A stretch of 64,000 nt of DNA from Ureaplasma sp. Hg1 (lineage in GTDB: Bacteria; Bacillota_I; Bacilli_A; Mycoplasmatales; Mycoplasmoidaceae): positions 50,155 through 114,154 of the forward strand of contig JAACJV010000001.1 of the NCBI GenBank assembly GCA_021378535.1. The letters are read 5' to 3'. The notes under the pieces are model-generated. The model saw only the letters and a list, made by a program, of their open reading frames with translations. It searched no databases and was not told the DNA's origin. Shown here piece by piece: positions 44,753 through 56,302 of the stretch; the stretch's first letter is position 1, and each line of letters opens with the position of its first letter. The translations under genes and the position numbers were made by a program.

Positions 44753-46183
44753 ATGGAAAAAGAGAATATTTTTACTAAGTTTAAGGACAAACATTTAGGA
44801 GGTTTAAGTTACGGGGTGCTCGCTGCTATCTTCATTTTAGCGGCAGCTGATGCCTTCACTATGGCTGCGCCTTATTATTTAAAGTTAATTGTTGTGGATG
44901 TTTACTCGTACATGGGGATTAATCAATCTCAATTTGATTTATTAGGTTCAATCCTTGGATATGTGACTTTAGCAACGCAATTACCCGGAGGATGGCTAGC
45001 TGATAAGGTTAGTTCTAAAAAATTATTAACTCTCTCGTTAATAATAACCGGGGTTTTAACAGTTTGATGAGGTTTATTAATTCAAGGTGGACCAAACGGA
45101 GCGAACTATATAAGCGCAGCTTCATTGATGCCGATGTATATTATTATTTATGCATCTTGAGGAGTTTCAACAACATTAGTTTTTTGAACACCTTTATGAA
45201 AATTATTGTCTCAACAAAGCCCAAAAGAAAAACAAGGTTTATCTTATGGGCTTGAAGGTACTTTCAATGGATTTATTGGGTTGATTTTTTTATGAGCCAT
45301 AGGATTTATCGCTACTAGCATCGTTAGTTCTAACTTGCCGTCAGCGTACATCGCCTTTCCCATTTTTGTTTGGTTAATCGGTGGTTTGTTAATTTTAACA
45401 GCATTTGCTGTTTTACGTTGGGTTAAGGAGCGGCCAACGAAAGATAAGTTTGCAATTGACGTTAAAACTATGTGAAGTGTAATGAAAGAACCGCGCGTTT
45501 GACTATGTTCGATTTTTGTATTAGGTTTATATATGTTCCAATCTGTGTTTGCCTATTATTTTAAAGATTATATGGCAAATGTTATTTTGTATGGTGTTGT
45601 TGGAGCAACTATTATTGTCACTGTATTATCGGGGTTTAGAACATACTTATTAAGAATGTTTGTTTCAACCCCTATCGGTAAGTGGGCAGATAAGAAAGAG
45701 TCCTATATAGTTATTCTATTTTGAACACTAGTAGCAGGGATTGTCATCGCCACCTTATTTATCTTTTTACCAGGATTTGGATCAATTCCAACTGGTGGAT
45801 ATTTAGTGGCGTTGGAGGTAATCATACCTATTCTATTTATAGTGTCTGGGATTTTATCTTGAATAATGGTAACGTTGAGATATACACAAATTGTTGAAAT
45901 ACCAACAACTCCAAATTCATATGCATGCACTACTGCATTAATTAGTTTTGTTGCATTTTCATCAGATTCTTGATTTTATACCATATCATCAGAAGTTGGT
46001 AAAAATTACTTAACCGCTGATGGAGGTTATACACAACAGGGTTATCAAATCATTCTAGGTATCGCTTTAGGTGTTACATGTATTGGTTTAATAAGCGGTG
46101 GTATCTTAATATATTGAAATAGACATGAAATGAAAAAATTAGGTAAGACATCTTACCGATGAAGGGATCTAAATAATGGATAA
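44753..46183 (+). CDS. MFS transporter (GlpT/UhpT-like)
   Basis: 476 aa; start ATG 44753 with AAGGAG, not the track's TTG 44750. Twelve hydrophobic helices can be traced across many TGA Trp codons. The loop after helix 2 carries QLPGGWLADKVSSKKLL, the MFS motif A, and RFTP-like WADKKESY follows helix 8. Overlap of 8 nt with a glycerophosphodiesterase gene suggests import of glycerol-3-phosphate or glycerophosphodiesters. That substrate is inferred from context. Confidence 0.85.
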
Positions 46184-46892
46184 ACAAAAAATTATAGGAC
46201 ATCGTGGTTATAGCGGCATCGCGCCAGAAAACACTGCAATGTCATTTGAAATAGCTCATATATTTAATTTTGACGGAATCGAAATGGACGTCCATATGAG
46301 TAAAGATGGCGAATTAATTGTCATCCATGATGAAACACTTGACCGTACTTGTGACGGAGCCGGTGGGTATGTTAAAGATTTAACATTGAAAGAAATTAAG
46401 GAAGCTAATGCGAGCGCAAAATTTTATCCGCCTGCACCAGCGCAAACCATTTTAACGCTGAAGGAATTTCTAGATCAATTTTCTAATAAGTTTGATTTCA
46501 TTAATATTGAAATCAAAACCGATCAAATTGAATACCCAGGAATAGAAGGAAAGATAGTAGACACTCTAAAAAACTATGAAAATAATCGAGCTCACTATTT
46601 ACTCTCTTCATTTAATTACCAATCTCTAGTTAGAGTCAGTAAACTAAATCCAAATTTAGATTTAGGTTTCTTATGGTGAAAAATTTCTGAATTCAAAAAA
46701 ATTGATAAACAAGAGTTAAAACAAGTTTGTAAGTATCTTAATCCTTGAACGGTATTGTATGATAAACATAAAAGCGAATATGATAAATTAAATATGCCTT
46801 ATGCACTATGAACTATAGCTTCTAAAAAAAGCCATGAAAAATATGTGAATGATCCAAAAGTTAAATTTCAAATTTGTAATTATAAATTTTAA
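46176..46892 (+). CDS. glpQ: Glycerophosphodiester phosphodiesterase
   Basis: 238 aa. IGHRGYSGIAPENTAMSFE, IEMDVHMSKDGELIVIHDE and LDRT are the GDPD signatures with the catalytic His pair and metal-binding Glu/Asp. It lacks a signal peptide, so it acts inside the cell on imported deacylated phospholipids, releasing glycerol-3-phosphate. In Mycoplasma pneumoniae the equivalent enzyme feeds hydrogen peroxide production through GlpO; no glpO is visible here. Translationally coupled to the MFS gene, and only 2 nt before the next HAD gene. Confidence 0.92.
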
Positions 46893-46894
46893 TT

Positions 46895-47767
46895 ATGAGT
46901 ATTAATTGAGTTATTAGTGATTTAGATGGGACACTCCTTTTCTTTAACGAAGGCAAACAAGTTATTAATCCAGAAGTTATAGATAAAATTAATTTTTTAA
47001 CAAGCAAGAAAATCAAGTTTTCAATAGCATCTGGTAGGCACCATGAAGATATTGCAAACATTGTGAAATATTTTGGTTTAGAAAATGTAAATTACTATAT
47101 TGGGTGTAATGGTAGTGCAATATATCATGCAAATTCAAAGCAAATAGTTAAGTCGCATTTTTTAGATAATAAAATTTATACTAAAATAATTAGTGCATCA
47201 AAACTATTAGATACCATTGATCTAAAATTCGTTTTAGTTGGCTATAGTAAAACAACAGATTTGTATATTGTTAAAAATAAGAGTTTGCCTACGAATGGTT
47301 ATAATTATTTTAAACAATTTGAAGCGGGTTTTACGGATTATCATTATATAGAAGCTGATAATATTCCAGATGATGTCGAAATTTATGAATTCAAATTATA
47401 TATAGATCAGAATAATGCATTAGATATCGATAACGTATATCAAAAAATAAAAAAATTATTTAAAGCTTATCAAGTGCTTATAACTGGTAAATATTCAATA
47501 GAAATTCTATCTCAAAATATAAACAAGGGGATGGCAATCAAGGAATTGGGTAAAATGTTAGATAATAACTATGTAGCACTATCAATAGGTGACTCATTCA
47601 ATGATGTGTCAATGTTTCAAGCGACCAAATATAGCGCTTCAGGTTCGCATTGTTTGAAAAAAGTTACTGAAAATGCCACTTATGTTGCAAAAGGCAACCC
47701 TAAAAAATGAGTCAATGAAACATTAGATCATTTTTTTGATATCACAAAATTTAAAAGCAATATTTAA
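46895..47767 (+). CDS. Cof-type HAD phosphatase (active paralogue)
   Basis: 290 aa. Complete HAD motifs: WVISDLDGTLL (Asp9, Asp11), SGRHH, NKGMAIKEL (Lys) and LSIGDSFNDVSMF. It is the close paralogue of the protein at 43704, which has lost two of these acids. Placed immediately after the glycerophosphodiesterase and ended by a terminator, it probably dephosphorylates a sugar phosphate or similar metabolite. Confidence 0.9.
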
Positions 47768-47806
47768 TAATTATGAATTAGTATTATCTATAATTAAATA
47801 AGAAAG

Positions 47807-47838
47807 AACAGAATCTTGTAAAAGGATTCTGTTTTATT
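47807..47838 (+). terminator. Terminator after the transporter-GDPD-HAD operon
   Basis: Stem aacagaatc / gattctgtt with 9-nt loop followed by ttatt. Confidence 0.75.
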
Positions 47839-48056
47839 ACACTTACGCTTCAGTGACCAAACAAAGTTGAATAAGAATATATTTAAACACTTAATATTTT
47901 AATAAATATAGAAATTTATTGCATGTGCAATCGATTTTTATAAGAGATCATTTTCTAATAATTAACTATCCATATAAATTCCATAAAAGATAAATTGTAA
48001 TTTTTAATATCTTGGTGTATTTTTTATAAAGGTATTTAAAAAAGAAGGAGGAAAAT

Positions 48057-49163
48057 ATGGATAATTTTATTAATACATTAGAGAATGTTAATATGTGAGC
48101 CGCAATTGTTAGCGCAATAGCAATTATTGCTTTAGGATACATCTTAATTAAGGTGAAAGTTTTTAAAGCTGATTGGAAAAAAGTATTAAACGCAGTTGTT
48201 TTAAAAGTAGCTTTACCAGCATTAGCGATTAAAGGCTTTATGGCGGCAATTACAATACACGATCTAAAAGTTGAAGGATTTGTTTTGGGCTTTTCATTTG
48301 GTTTATATATAGTTTTAGTTCTAATTGCAGAACTATGAATTAGATTTGCACCAAAAATAATAATGAGCAAAAAGAAAATAAATCAAGTCGCTTTAAATGG
48401 AAACATTGAAAGCACAATTGTTGGAGAAATCAATACGGAGGGCGCTAACAAACAAAGAAAAGATGTGGTTATGTGAATGATGCTAATTTTTGGATCAACC
48501 ACATTCTTTGGAATGCCGATTATTAACTCGGTATATCCTGATGGAGTATTAAGTGCTAATTTAGCTAATATTCCTTATCGAATTTTCTTATACTCATATG
48601 CTTTTATGATGATGTCAGGGCTTAAAATGAATAAGGAAAATATCGTGTCATCGATGAAGAAAACATTTATGAATCCAATTATTATAGCAACTTTTATTGG
48701 TTTAATATTATGATTAAGTCAATTAATTCCAGGAGCTGGTTCATGATTTGTTTTAAAAGAAACTGCGCCTTATATCTATAAACCGTTTTTCTACATTGCG
48801 GACTTATGTTCGCCATTGGTTTGATTATCAATTGGTATTACATTAGCTTCACAACCGTTGATAAACGCTGTTAAGGATTGAACGGTATGAATGTATTGCG
48901 GGCTTAAGAATTTTGGGTTACCATTGATCGTCTTTGCAATCTTGATTTCTTGTGTTTCAAGTAATATAATTAATAAGGCAAGCGCAATGGCTTTAGTTAT
49001 TTTCGCTGCAACGCCACCAGCGACAGTTATTATAGCTTATTCAATGAATTATAAAAATAATGAAGATTTCGCTGCACGTTGTTCAGCATTATCAACCTTA
49101 ACTGCAGTTATTGTAATGCCGGTTTGAATCATCATTGGAGAAACTGTTTATTCAATGTTCTAG
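48057..49163 (+). CDS. AEC-family carrier (malate/lactate permease-like)
   Basis: 368 aa with about ten hydrophobic segments; AAGGAGG precedes the ATG. The helix-2 stretch KVLNAVVLKVALPALAIKGF and the late GLKNFGLPLIVFAI and PPATVIIAYSM segments resemble the auxin-efflux-carrier family of organic acid transporters, including malate permease MleP. The gene for a D-2-hydroxyacid dehydrogenase follows 40 nt later, so export or exchange of lactate or a related acid is plausible. Confidence 0.85.
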
Positions 49164-49203
49164 TAACATTGTGTTAAATAATTAATATACAAGGAGAATT
49201 ATC

Positions 49204-50187
49204 ATGAAGGTAATATGTTTTGGAGTAAGAAAGGTTGAAGAACCAATTTTCCATAAATTTAATAAATATAATTATGAACTAACATTAAAAGCAGGTGCTT
49301 TAAATGAAAGCAATACAGAATTATTATATGGTTACGATGCAATCGTAGTACGAGCGAGTGACAAAATTAATCAAAAAGTTGTTGATGCAATAGTTAAGTA
49401 CAATATTAAATATTTGCTTACATGCACCGTGGGTGTTGATCATATTGATTTAGAATATGCTCATAAAGCTAATTTAATGATGGCACGAGTGCCATCATAC
49501 TCGCCAAATGCGATTGCTGAATTAGCCGTTAGTGAAGGCAGCTCATTGCTACGGAAATCTCATTATTTTGCTAGTCGCTTAGCAAACAGTGAATTTAAGA
49601 TAGACGCATTCGGGTTTGCTAAAGAAATTCGTAATTCAACAGTCGGAATTATTGGGACAGGTAAAATTGGGTCAACAACCGCTAAATTATGAAAAGGTTT
49701 AGGCGCTAAAGTAATCGGTTACGATATTTATCAAAGTGATCACGCAAAACAATTTTTAGATTACGTAGAGTTTGATGAATTATTAAAATCATCGGATTTA
49801 GTTAGTTTTCAAATCCCTTACATAAAGGGCGTTAATGATAAAATGATTAATGATGAATTAATCGCTAAGATGAAGGAAGGGGCGGTGTTAGTTAATACAG
49901 CACGCGGCCAAATTCAAGATGAAGCAGCTATTTTAAGGGGTTTAAAAAGTAATCATTTAAGTGCAGTCGCTCTAGACACGCTTAATAATGAAAAGCAATG
50001 ATTTAACAAGGATAATGTTAAAGTTGATGACAAGGCCATCAAAGCCCTATTGGCTATGTATCCGCGTGTGATGATTACACCACACATCGGTTCTTACACT
50101 GACGAAGCAGTGGCCAATATGGTTGAATTTTCATTCGATAATCTAAATGAATACATTACATTAAATAAATGTAAAAATAAAATATAG
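49204..50187 (+). CDS. D-2-hydroxyacid dehydrogenase (D-lactate dehydrogenase-like)
   Basis: 327 aa. The NAD-binding Rossmann motif is VGIIGTGKIGSTTAKLW (about residues 146-162); VNTARGQIQDEAA holds the catalytic Arg region and ITPHIGSYTDEA the catalytic His. The N-terminal TCTVGVDHIDL matches the substrate-side loop. It reduces pyruvate or a similar 2-oxoacid with NADH, balancing glycolytic redox. Paired with the AEC carrier gene and closed by a terminator. Confidence 0.9.
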
Positions 50188-50220
50188 TAATAAAGATATA
50201 TTTCATATTTAAAATAAATA

Positions 50221-50256
50221 AAAAATAGTAGCTTTTAGCAAGCTACTATTTTTTAT
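50221..50256. terminator. Bidirectional terminator
   Basis: Perfect 14-bp stem aaaaatagtagctt / aagctactattttt with a 5-nt loop between the convergent dehydrogenase and manA genes. Confidence 0.88.
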
Positions 50257-50270
50257 ACTACATAATAAAA

Positions 50271-51200
50271 TTAGATAGTTTCATAACTAATTAGCAATGA
50301 AACTTTACCTTCAACTGTTATATTTGAATCACCAGGGAAAGCGATTAGATTATCGCCTTTTTTAATGTCTTCGCCATTAAATTTACCTTTACCATCAATA
50401 ATAGTTACTTGCAATCATTTGGCACGACCGAAACTATAAGTGTGCTTATCACCTTCGTTTGATAGATGAAATAATTTGAATAAGTCGTTATCAACCAAAT
50501 AATTATTATGTCCTTTAGCTTTTTCTTGAGAATGCTCTTGGTCTAAATATGTGATGCAATCAATTGATTGATCAATATGTAATTCACGATGATGTCCGTC
50601 TTTATCTGTACGGTCATAATCATATAAACGGTATGTTGTATCAGAAGATTGTTGAAGTTCATAAACCATGGTACCTTTTGTTATAGCATGGACTGTTCCT
50701 GCTGGCACATAAATGAAATCGCCCTTCTTGATTTTTTTATACTTTAATAATGTTTTTCATTCTTTATTTTTAATTAAGGAAGATAGTTCATTTTTATCTT
50801 TGGCATTGTGGCAATAAATTAATTGAGCGTCTTTTGGACAATCAAGAATGTACCAACATTCATTTTTAGCTTTTATGTTAGGTTTATATTCCTGCGCCTT
50901 ATCAGGGTGGACTTGGACGCTTAAATTATCATTTGCATCAATTATTTTACATAATAAAGGATATTTTCGAGTTTCGGCATTGTGGAATAAATCGATATGG
51001 TTTTCTCATAGTCATAATAAATTTTTCCCCTTAAATTCACCGCTTATAATTTCCGAACTCTTTCCAGGGTAAGCACTTATCACTCAAGCCTCTCCAATAT
51101 TTTTTTGGTTTTTAAGATCATAATTAAATTCTTTGATTTTGGTTCCACCTCAAATAACGGGCTTTAAAAAAGGTTTAAGAAATATAATTTTTTCAGACAT
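50271..51200 (-). CDS. manA: Mannose-6-phosphate isomerase, class I
   Basis: 309 aa. The zinc ligands appear as LSVQVHPDK (Gln, His), KNECWYIL (Glu) and VPAGTVHAI (His), followed by TYRLYDYDR, typical of Firmicutes ManA. It links mannose-6-phosphate to fructose-6-phosphate. GGAGAAT precedes the ATG. It stands alone with its own promoter region. Given the mannitol-phosphate genes at the other end of the window, fructose-6-phosphate is a shared hub, but no operon link exists. Confidence 0.93.
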
Positions 51201-51516
51201 ACTATTCTCCTTGTGTACAAATTTAAGTACATTAATATTAAAATAATAACAAAATATTTTGCAAAAGAGTTAGATTTGCTAATATTTATAACAATTGTTA
51301 GCATAACAATTTCCAATAATTTAATTTTAGTTTAACTGGTGGACATGTTTTTCTCAGATAATAAAACACATTTTAAAGCCAACTTATTGATAATTGTCCG
51401 TATAGGTATATATTTATTAATATAATATTTCCCTCTATAATATAGAATCTACTAACTACACGTTTAATTGTGAAGCAATGAATGGGCTTATTGTTTGTTG
51501 ATTAGAGTTGAAGCAG

Positions 51517-51530
51517 TAGAAGCGCTTCTA
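51517..51530. promoter_or_regulatory. 14-bp palindrome, possible operator
   Basis: tagaagcgcttcta is a perfect inverted repeat in the long spacer upstream of manA. A regulator-binding function is a guess. Confidence 0.25.
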
Positions 51531-51644
51531 ATAAAGTATTTTAGGATTTGCGCCCCATCCTTAATTTCAACTATGTGAAATATTAAGTAGTAAATAGTCG
51601 ATTAAATGGCGATTGCACGTCAAAGTCCACACAGACATATAGTA

Positions 51645-51676
51645 AAAAAACAACATCTTTTCATAGACGTTGTTTA
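51645..51676 (-). terminator. Terminator of the SDR gene
   Basis: On the minus strand, stem aaacaacgtc / gatgttgttt (one G-T pair) is followed by T6. Confidence 0.7.
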
Positions 51677-51696
51677 TAATTCAGATTATATAATTA

Positions 51697-52419
51697 CTAA
51701 CCCTGCTTAGTATCAGTTATAACAACTTCTCGTAAACTAACGTGTTGTGGTAACTCATAAATATGTTTTATGGTTTTAGCAACATCAAGGGCAGTTATGC
51801 GATTAGCTCCAGATGATTCCTGTCATTTTTTATAGTCATCAATTAATTTTTTATCTGTTGTATGGCCTAATAGTTCGGTTGTAACAGCCCCTGGGCATAA
51901 ATTTGTAAATCTAACGTTATGATGTGCGGTTTCTAGTCGCGTTGCATCTGTTAAAGCGGTTACGCCAAATTTGGTGGCGCAATATGCGGCATGTTTTGTC
52001 ACAGGTTTTAATCCTGCGATAGAAGAAACATTAATAATTGTTCCGCTATTTCTCTTCTTCATATCATCTAATACAATTCGCATTCCATTCATTACTCCGA
52101 TTAAATTTACATTTATCATTGTTTGTCATTCTTTTGGATCTTGTTCACATATTTCGCCCAATAGCATAACGCCTGCGTTATTCACTATTAAATCGGTTTT
52201 ACCGTATTTTTTTTCAGCTTCATAAACAGCTCTTGAAAATGCTGTATAATCGCTAACATCAACTTTACAACACATTGTATTTTTTAGATTTAGTTCTTCC
52301 ATTATTTCCAATCTTCTTGCTAACATTAGAACGGGATATCCGTCTTTTGAAAATAATTTAGCAGCTTCCAATCCAAAACCACTGCTTGCGCCAGTGATAA
52401 CTATTAATTTTTTGTTCAT
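51697..52419 (-). CDS. Short-chain dehydrogenase/reductase
   Basis: 240 aa over two track ORFs and two TGA codons. Cofactor motif VITGASSGFGLEAAKLF, NNAGVMLLG, catalytic Ser in NVSSIAGLK and YCATK (Tyr-x3-Lys) are all present, and CPGAVTTELLG follows. The Arg pair in MLARRLE suggests NADP. It resembles YdfG-type 3-hydroxyacid or serine dehydrogenases. AAGGAG precedes the ATG; it is divergent from the next gene. The substrate is unknown. Confidence 0.9.
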
Positions 52420-52495
52420 ATATTCTCCTTATTAATACTTAATATGATTAATTATACCATTCTATACTATAATAGACATATAATAGGAGGCACTT

Positions 52496-52828
52496 ATGAG
52501 CCAACAATCAGAAACCGTTCCCGAATCCACGAAGGACGAACCTTACTCGAATGGCAACGGTAATTTAATTACATATAAGTTAATTAAGAAGTGATGTCTT
52601 GATAATAAGGATAATAAAGCTTTAAAACAAATTAAATATGGTTTATCCCATAATGATGGAACTTTTGCGAAACAGCAATTAAGTTTAATTCAATTAGAAC
52701 AAAGATTTATTAATCTTTTGGACGATGCATTTAGAGATAGATGTTTAAATATTGAAGATGTAAAAAAATATTTTTCCAAAATGAGTAATTACGGACTTAA
52801 GAAAAAATGGTTATTCGATATTTTCTAA
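52496..52828 (+). CDS. Small hypothetical protein (110 aa)
   Basis: Not in the track because of its TGA codon. It begins MSQQSETVPESTKDE after TAGGAGG, with a TATAAT box 22 nt upstream at 52468-52473. The body is helical and charged (LSLIQLEQRFINLLDDAF), ending KKKWLFDIF. No family was recognised. Good expression signals make it a likely real gene. Confidence 0.65.
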
Positions 52829-53012
52829 ATAAATTACATTTAAAAAATTAAAGTTAAACGAACTCTATTAATCCTTTTAAGACGAATGGATTTTCATAAT
52901 GTAAATAATATGAGTTTGATATAGTTTTAGATTGACATCTTTTGATAGCATGTTGTTGCTAAGATAATGTAAGATTGCTTGAAATAAAATAATTAGTAAT
53001 ACAGGAGAAATT

Positions 53013-53564
53013 ATGGAAAAGGAAATATACATTATTAATGAAAAAAATGGTCAAGAACCAATTTCTGATGAAAATATTTGTGACGTTTCTAAATTAAACA
53101 TAAATTCTTTGTTGCTTCATGCACTAGGTTTTGATGAAAAAAATCAACGAATTCAATTACATAGTAAAGAGACATATATTATTTCTATCATTAGTCAATT
53201 TAATCGGATTAAATTAAAGCTAACTAATAACGAACAATTATTTTTAATTGCCGCTTCATTAGGTGAATGTGGGAATGCATTTTTAAATAAAAATATTATT
53301 AAGGCTCTATATGAACTATACGCTATTAACAATAACGATTTAGCTAGTGCTCAATCTTTATGTACCTTTTATGGTTGTTATTCTTCACTTAGTAAAATTA
53401 GTGATAATAATGATTTTATTCAGTTGATTAAGAACCAGGTCGATTATAAGAACTTAAAAATAAATTTTATTTTTTCTAGTAGTTTTTCAAAAGAAAATAA
53501 GGTTAAAGAGATAGCTGAAAATTTCTTAATAAATTTTTTTAACAAGGAAACTAACAATGAGTAA
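53013..53564 (+). CDS. Hypothetical protein (183 aa)
   Basis: Starts MEKEIYIINEKNGQEPISDE after AGGAGA. Mostly helical with no transmembrane segment; four Cys residues are scattered without a metal motif. The end overlaps the next gene by 8 nt, so the two are co-translated, and the ROK kinase gene follows. No homology recognised. Confidence 0.7.
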   Translation: MEKEIYIINEKNGQEPISDENICDVSKLNINSLLLHALGFDEKNQRIQLHSKETYIISIISQFNRIKLKLTNNEQLFLIAASLGECGNAFLNKNIIKALYELYAINNNDLASAQSLCTFYGCYSSLSKISDNNDFIQLIKNQVDYKNLKINFIFSSSFSKENKVKEIAENFLINFFNKETNNE

Positions 53565-54288
53565 AAAAGTCATTCTTATTAAACAACAAAATGCGAAAGA
53601 CACACGGCATGAGATAATTCGAAATGATGGATTAGTGGATTTATTATTAATAGCAGATTTAGACACTTATGAAGATCCTAAAGTTATCAAAATATTTACA
53701 CTGATTAATTATTTAAATAATCTTAAAAAATGATATTTAATATGGGATTTAGACCCAACATATATAGCTTTTTTTTGCGAACCTTACTATATGTTTTTAT
53801 GCAATGATTATAATTTAATTAAATTTATCTCTTTCTTAATAGAGGAAGATGAAACAGAAATAGATCGTTTATTAAATATTATGAATAAATATTATTGCTG
53901 CTATGAAACTTTTAATCCGTGGGTCTATAACGAGTATTTTAAACAATTGGCGAATAATCGTAATGTCATTATTTCCATTTTCTGATTTTTTAGTGAACAC
54001 GAGGATATTACAAATTCAATAACTAATTTTTCTAGGTTTAATTTGGAAAATAGTTCAATCGTTACTAACGAACGTTTTCAAGCGATAAAAGCTGAATTAA
54101 GGAATTATCGTTATACAATTGAAAAGGCCATTAATAGGTTAAACAAAGTAATTGAAGCAAATATTGGGTGAAGTGGGAAATATGATTTAGTTCCGATTGA
54201 AAACAACGCTACATTGAAAAGTGAGAAACATTTTGATAATTTTATTAATCCAAAAACAAATTTAGAATTAGATAAGAAAAAATCATAA
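53557..54288 (+). CDS. Hypothetical protein (243 aa)
   Basis: Starts MSKKVILIKQQNAKD and contains an aromatic and Cys-rich middle (MNKYYCCYETFNPWVYNEYF). The C-terminal third is helical and charged. TGA Trp codons split it in the track. Overlaps the 183-aa gene upstream and ends 10 nt before the ROK kinase. No family recognised; the two may form a complex. Confidence 0.7.
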
Positions 54289-54298
54289 GGAGATAAAT

Positions 54299-55237
54299 AT
54301 GAATATACTAGCATTGGATTTGGGAGGAACGTCTTGTAAACTAGCGATAATAGACGAAAACAAGAATATTGTAAAACGTTTCAAACCTATTAAAACAACT
54401 TTAGGAATGGACTTAAAGTGACTATTTGATGAATTAGACAAAACAATTAACCAAAATGATTACGACTACATTGGCTTATCAACTGCCGGTTTTATTGATC
54501 ATGAAAAATCAATAGTTAAATTGTCGGGTAATTTGAATTACTTAAATTTCGACATAAAAGCAAATGCTAAAAAATATACTAAAAAAGAAATTTTTGTTCT
54601 TAATGATGCTAATGCTGCAACATTAGGTGAAGCGTGGCTCACAAAGGAAAACATTGATTCATGTATTTTTTACACCATCGGAACTGGAATTGGTGGCGGT
54701 CTAGTTATTAATGGTAAATTAGTTTTTGGTTCAGAGGGGTTCGCTGGTGAATTTGGACACGGTGGAAACTTTAGCAATAAATTTAAATGCAGTTGCGGAG
54801 AAATTGGTTGTATTGAACCGTTGGCTTCAGCACAAGGTTTAAGAAGACTTTTAATAATGAAGGCAAAAGAAAACCCACAAAGTGAATTAGCTAAAATAAT
54901 TAAAAAACAACAAGATAATTTTGATGTTAATAATGTAATGGATTTATTAAATCAAAAAGACCCTTTAGTCATAAATGTTTTTGAAGTTTCAATGGATGCA
55001 CTATCTGCTCACATTAGTACAATGATATATGCTATAAACCCACAACTAGTTATTATTGGCGGCGGAATAAGTCAATGTGGTCAACCACTTATCGATATTA
55101 TAGTTAAGGGCGTGAAAAAATATTCATCTGAAATGATGACTAAAAACATCCGGTTTATGAAGGCTAAGCTAGGGAATGATGCAGGTATTTTTGGAGCTGC
55201 AAAATGAGTTATAGATAACAAGGAATGTAATAAATAA
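54299..55237 (+). CDS. ROK-family sugar kinase
   Basis: 312 aa. The phosphate-binding start ALDLGGTSCKLA, VLNDANAATLGE (catalytic Asp), GTGIGGGLVINGKL, the zinc site EFGHGG plus CSCGEIGCIEP and a late VIIGGGIS identify a ROK kinase. Candidates are glucokinase, fructokinase or N-acetylmannosamine kinase. AAGGAG sits 8 nt upstream. The TAATG overlap with a HAD phosphatase gene means tight co-expression. Confidence 0.9.
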
Positions 55238-56076
55238 TGAATAGAAAATTATTTATCTTCGATATCGACGGCACGATTTTAGATTCTAACGATCAAATAT
55301 TACCTTCAACCTTCGAAATTGTGAAAAAACTACAAAATGATGGTCACGTAATCGCACTAGCGACGGGTAGATTACTTGATCAAACACTTGAAATTGCAAA
55401 AGAACTAAAAATAAAAACTCATATTATTTGCCTTACTGGTGTTAATTATTATAATCTTGAAACAGAAAAATTAAATATCGAAGGAACAGTTTCAAGAGAA
55501 GTTATTGATGAAATGATTAGCTTAGCAAAAAGCACTAAACGTCAATTATATTTGAAAACACCTTCACGAGGGTATCGATTTTACTTTGGAAAAAATGTAT
55601 TAACTGATATTCAAGATGCTGATTTTTGACTAGGCGGCGCCAGCCGGAACCCGCGTTATTTAGATTGGGACGAATATAAAACAAAAATTGATTATAGTAC
55701 TGTTTGTCAATGTTCAATAAAAGCTGAAAAGACAATTATTAATGAGCATTACCTTAAACTTAAAAACAAGCTTGAAATAAATAAAAAATTGGCACACATC
55801 CTTACGACTTCAAAAGTTTATCTTGAAGCTAACCCTTACGGGATCTCGAAATATTCAACTATCAAAAAAGTTCAAAAAATTGAGAATATTAATGATGAAG
55901 ATGTTTATTGTTTTGGTGATTCGGGTAATGATATGGAAATGTTGTCATCAGTGGAGCACGGTGTGGCAATGGGCAATGCTTTAAAAAAAGTTAAAGCAGT
56001 CGCTAAATATGTAACGGATAGCAATAACGATGACGGTGTAAGCAATTTCATTTTAAAAAATATTTATTCACAATAA
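55237..56076 (+). CDS. Cof-type HAD phosphatase
   Basis: 279 aa. KLFIFDIDGTILD, LATGR, KYSTIKKV (Lys) and YCFGDSGNDMEML form a complete IIB-type HAD set. It should dephosphorylate sugar phosphates or similar. Overlaps the ROK kinase stop. A 12-bp hairpin that includes its stop codon may end transcription. Confidence 0.92.
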
Positions 56077-56106
56077 ATATTAGATTTACCAGCTATCTAA
56101 TATTTA
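56074..56106 (+). terminator. Hairpin at the stop of the HAD gene
   Basis: taaatattagat / atctaatattta pair perfectly over 12 bp with a 9-nt loop. No T run follows, so its strength is uncertain. Confidence 0.5.
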
Positions 56107-56138
56107 GGATGCATTGTAGTTTTTAATTTATTTATATA

Positions 56139-56197
56139 GAAACGGGCGTTGCGCACGCACTCACGTTTGTATGTGCAAGATACCCTTCGCATGTTTC
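56139..56197 (+). other. GC-rich structured element upstream of lipoprotein gene
   Basis: In an AT-rich spacer, a 59-nt stretch can fold with outer stem gaaac/gtttc, ggg/ccc and an inner ttgc-ac/gtgcaa stem. It might be a structured RNA leader or a small RNA. No known class recognised. Confidence 0.3.
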
Positions 56198-56302
56198 ATT
56201 TGTTGAAATCCTAAAATAACTATAAAAAAACAAAAAAAAGTTTTAATTTTTCTCTTTTTAAGTGTAGTATCATACATTATTCATAGAAAGAAGGTTATAT
56301 AT

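Larger units (their letters stand above)
51201..51696. other. Intergenic region
   Basis: 496 bp between manA and the SDR gene. It holds a 14-bp perfect palindrome tagaagcgcttcta at 51517-51530 and the SDR terminator at 51647-51676. No ORF is credible. Confidence 0.45.
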
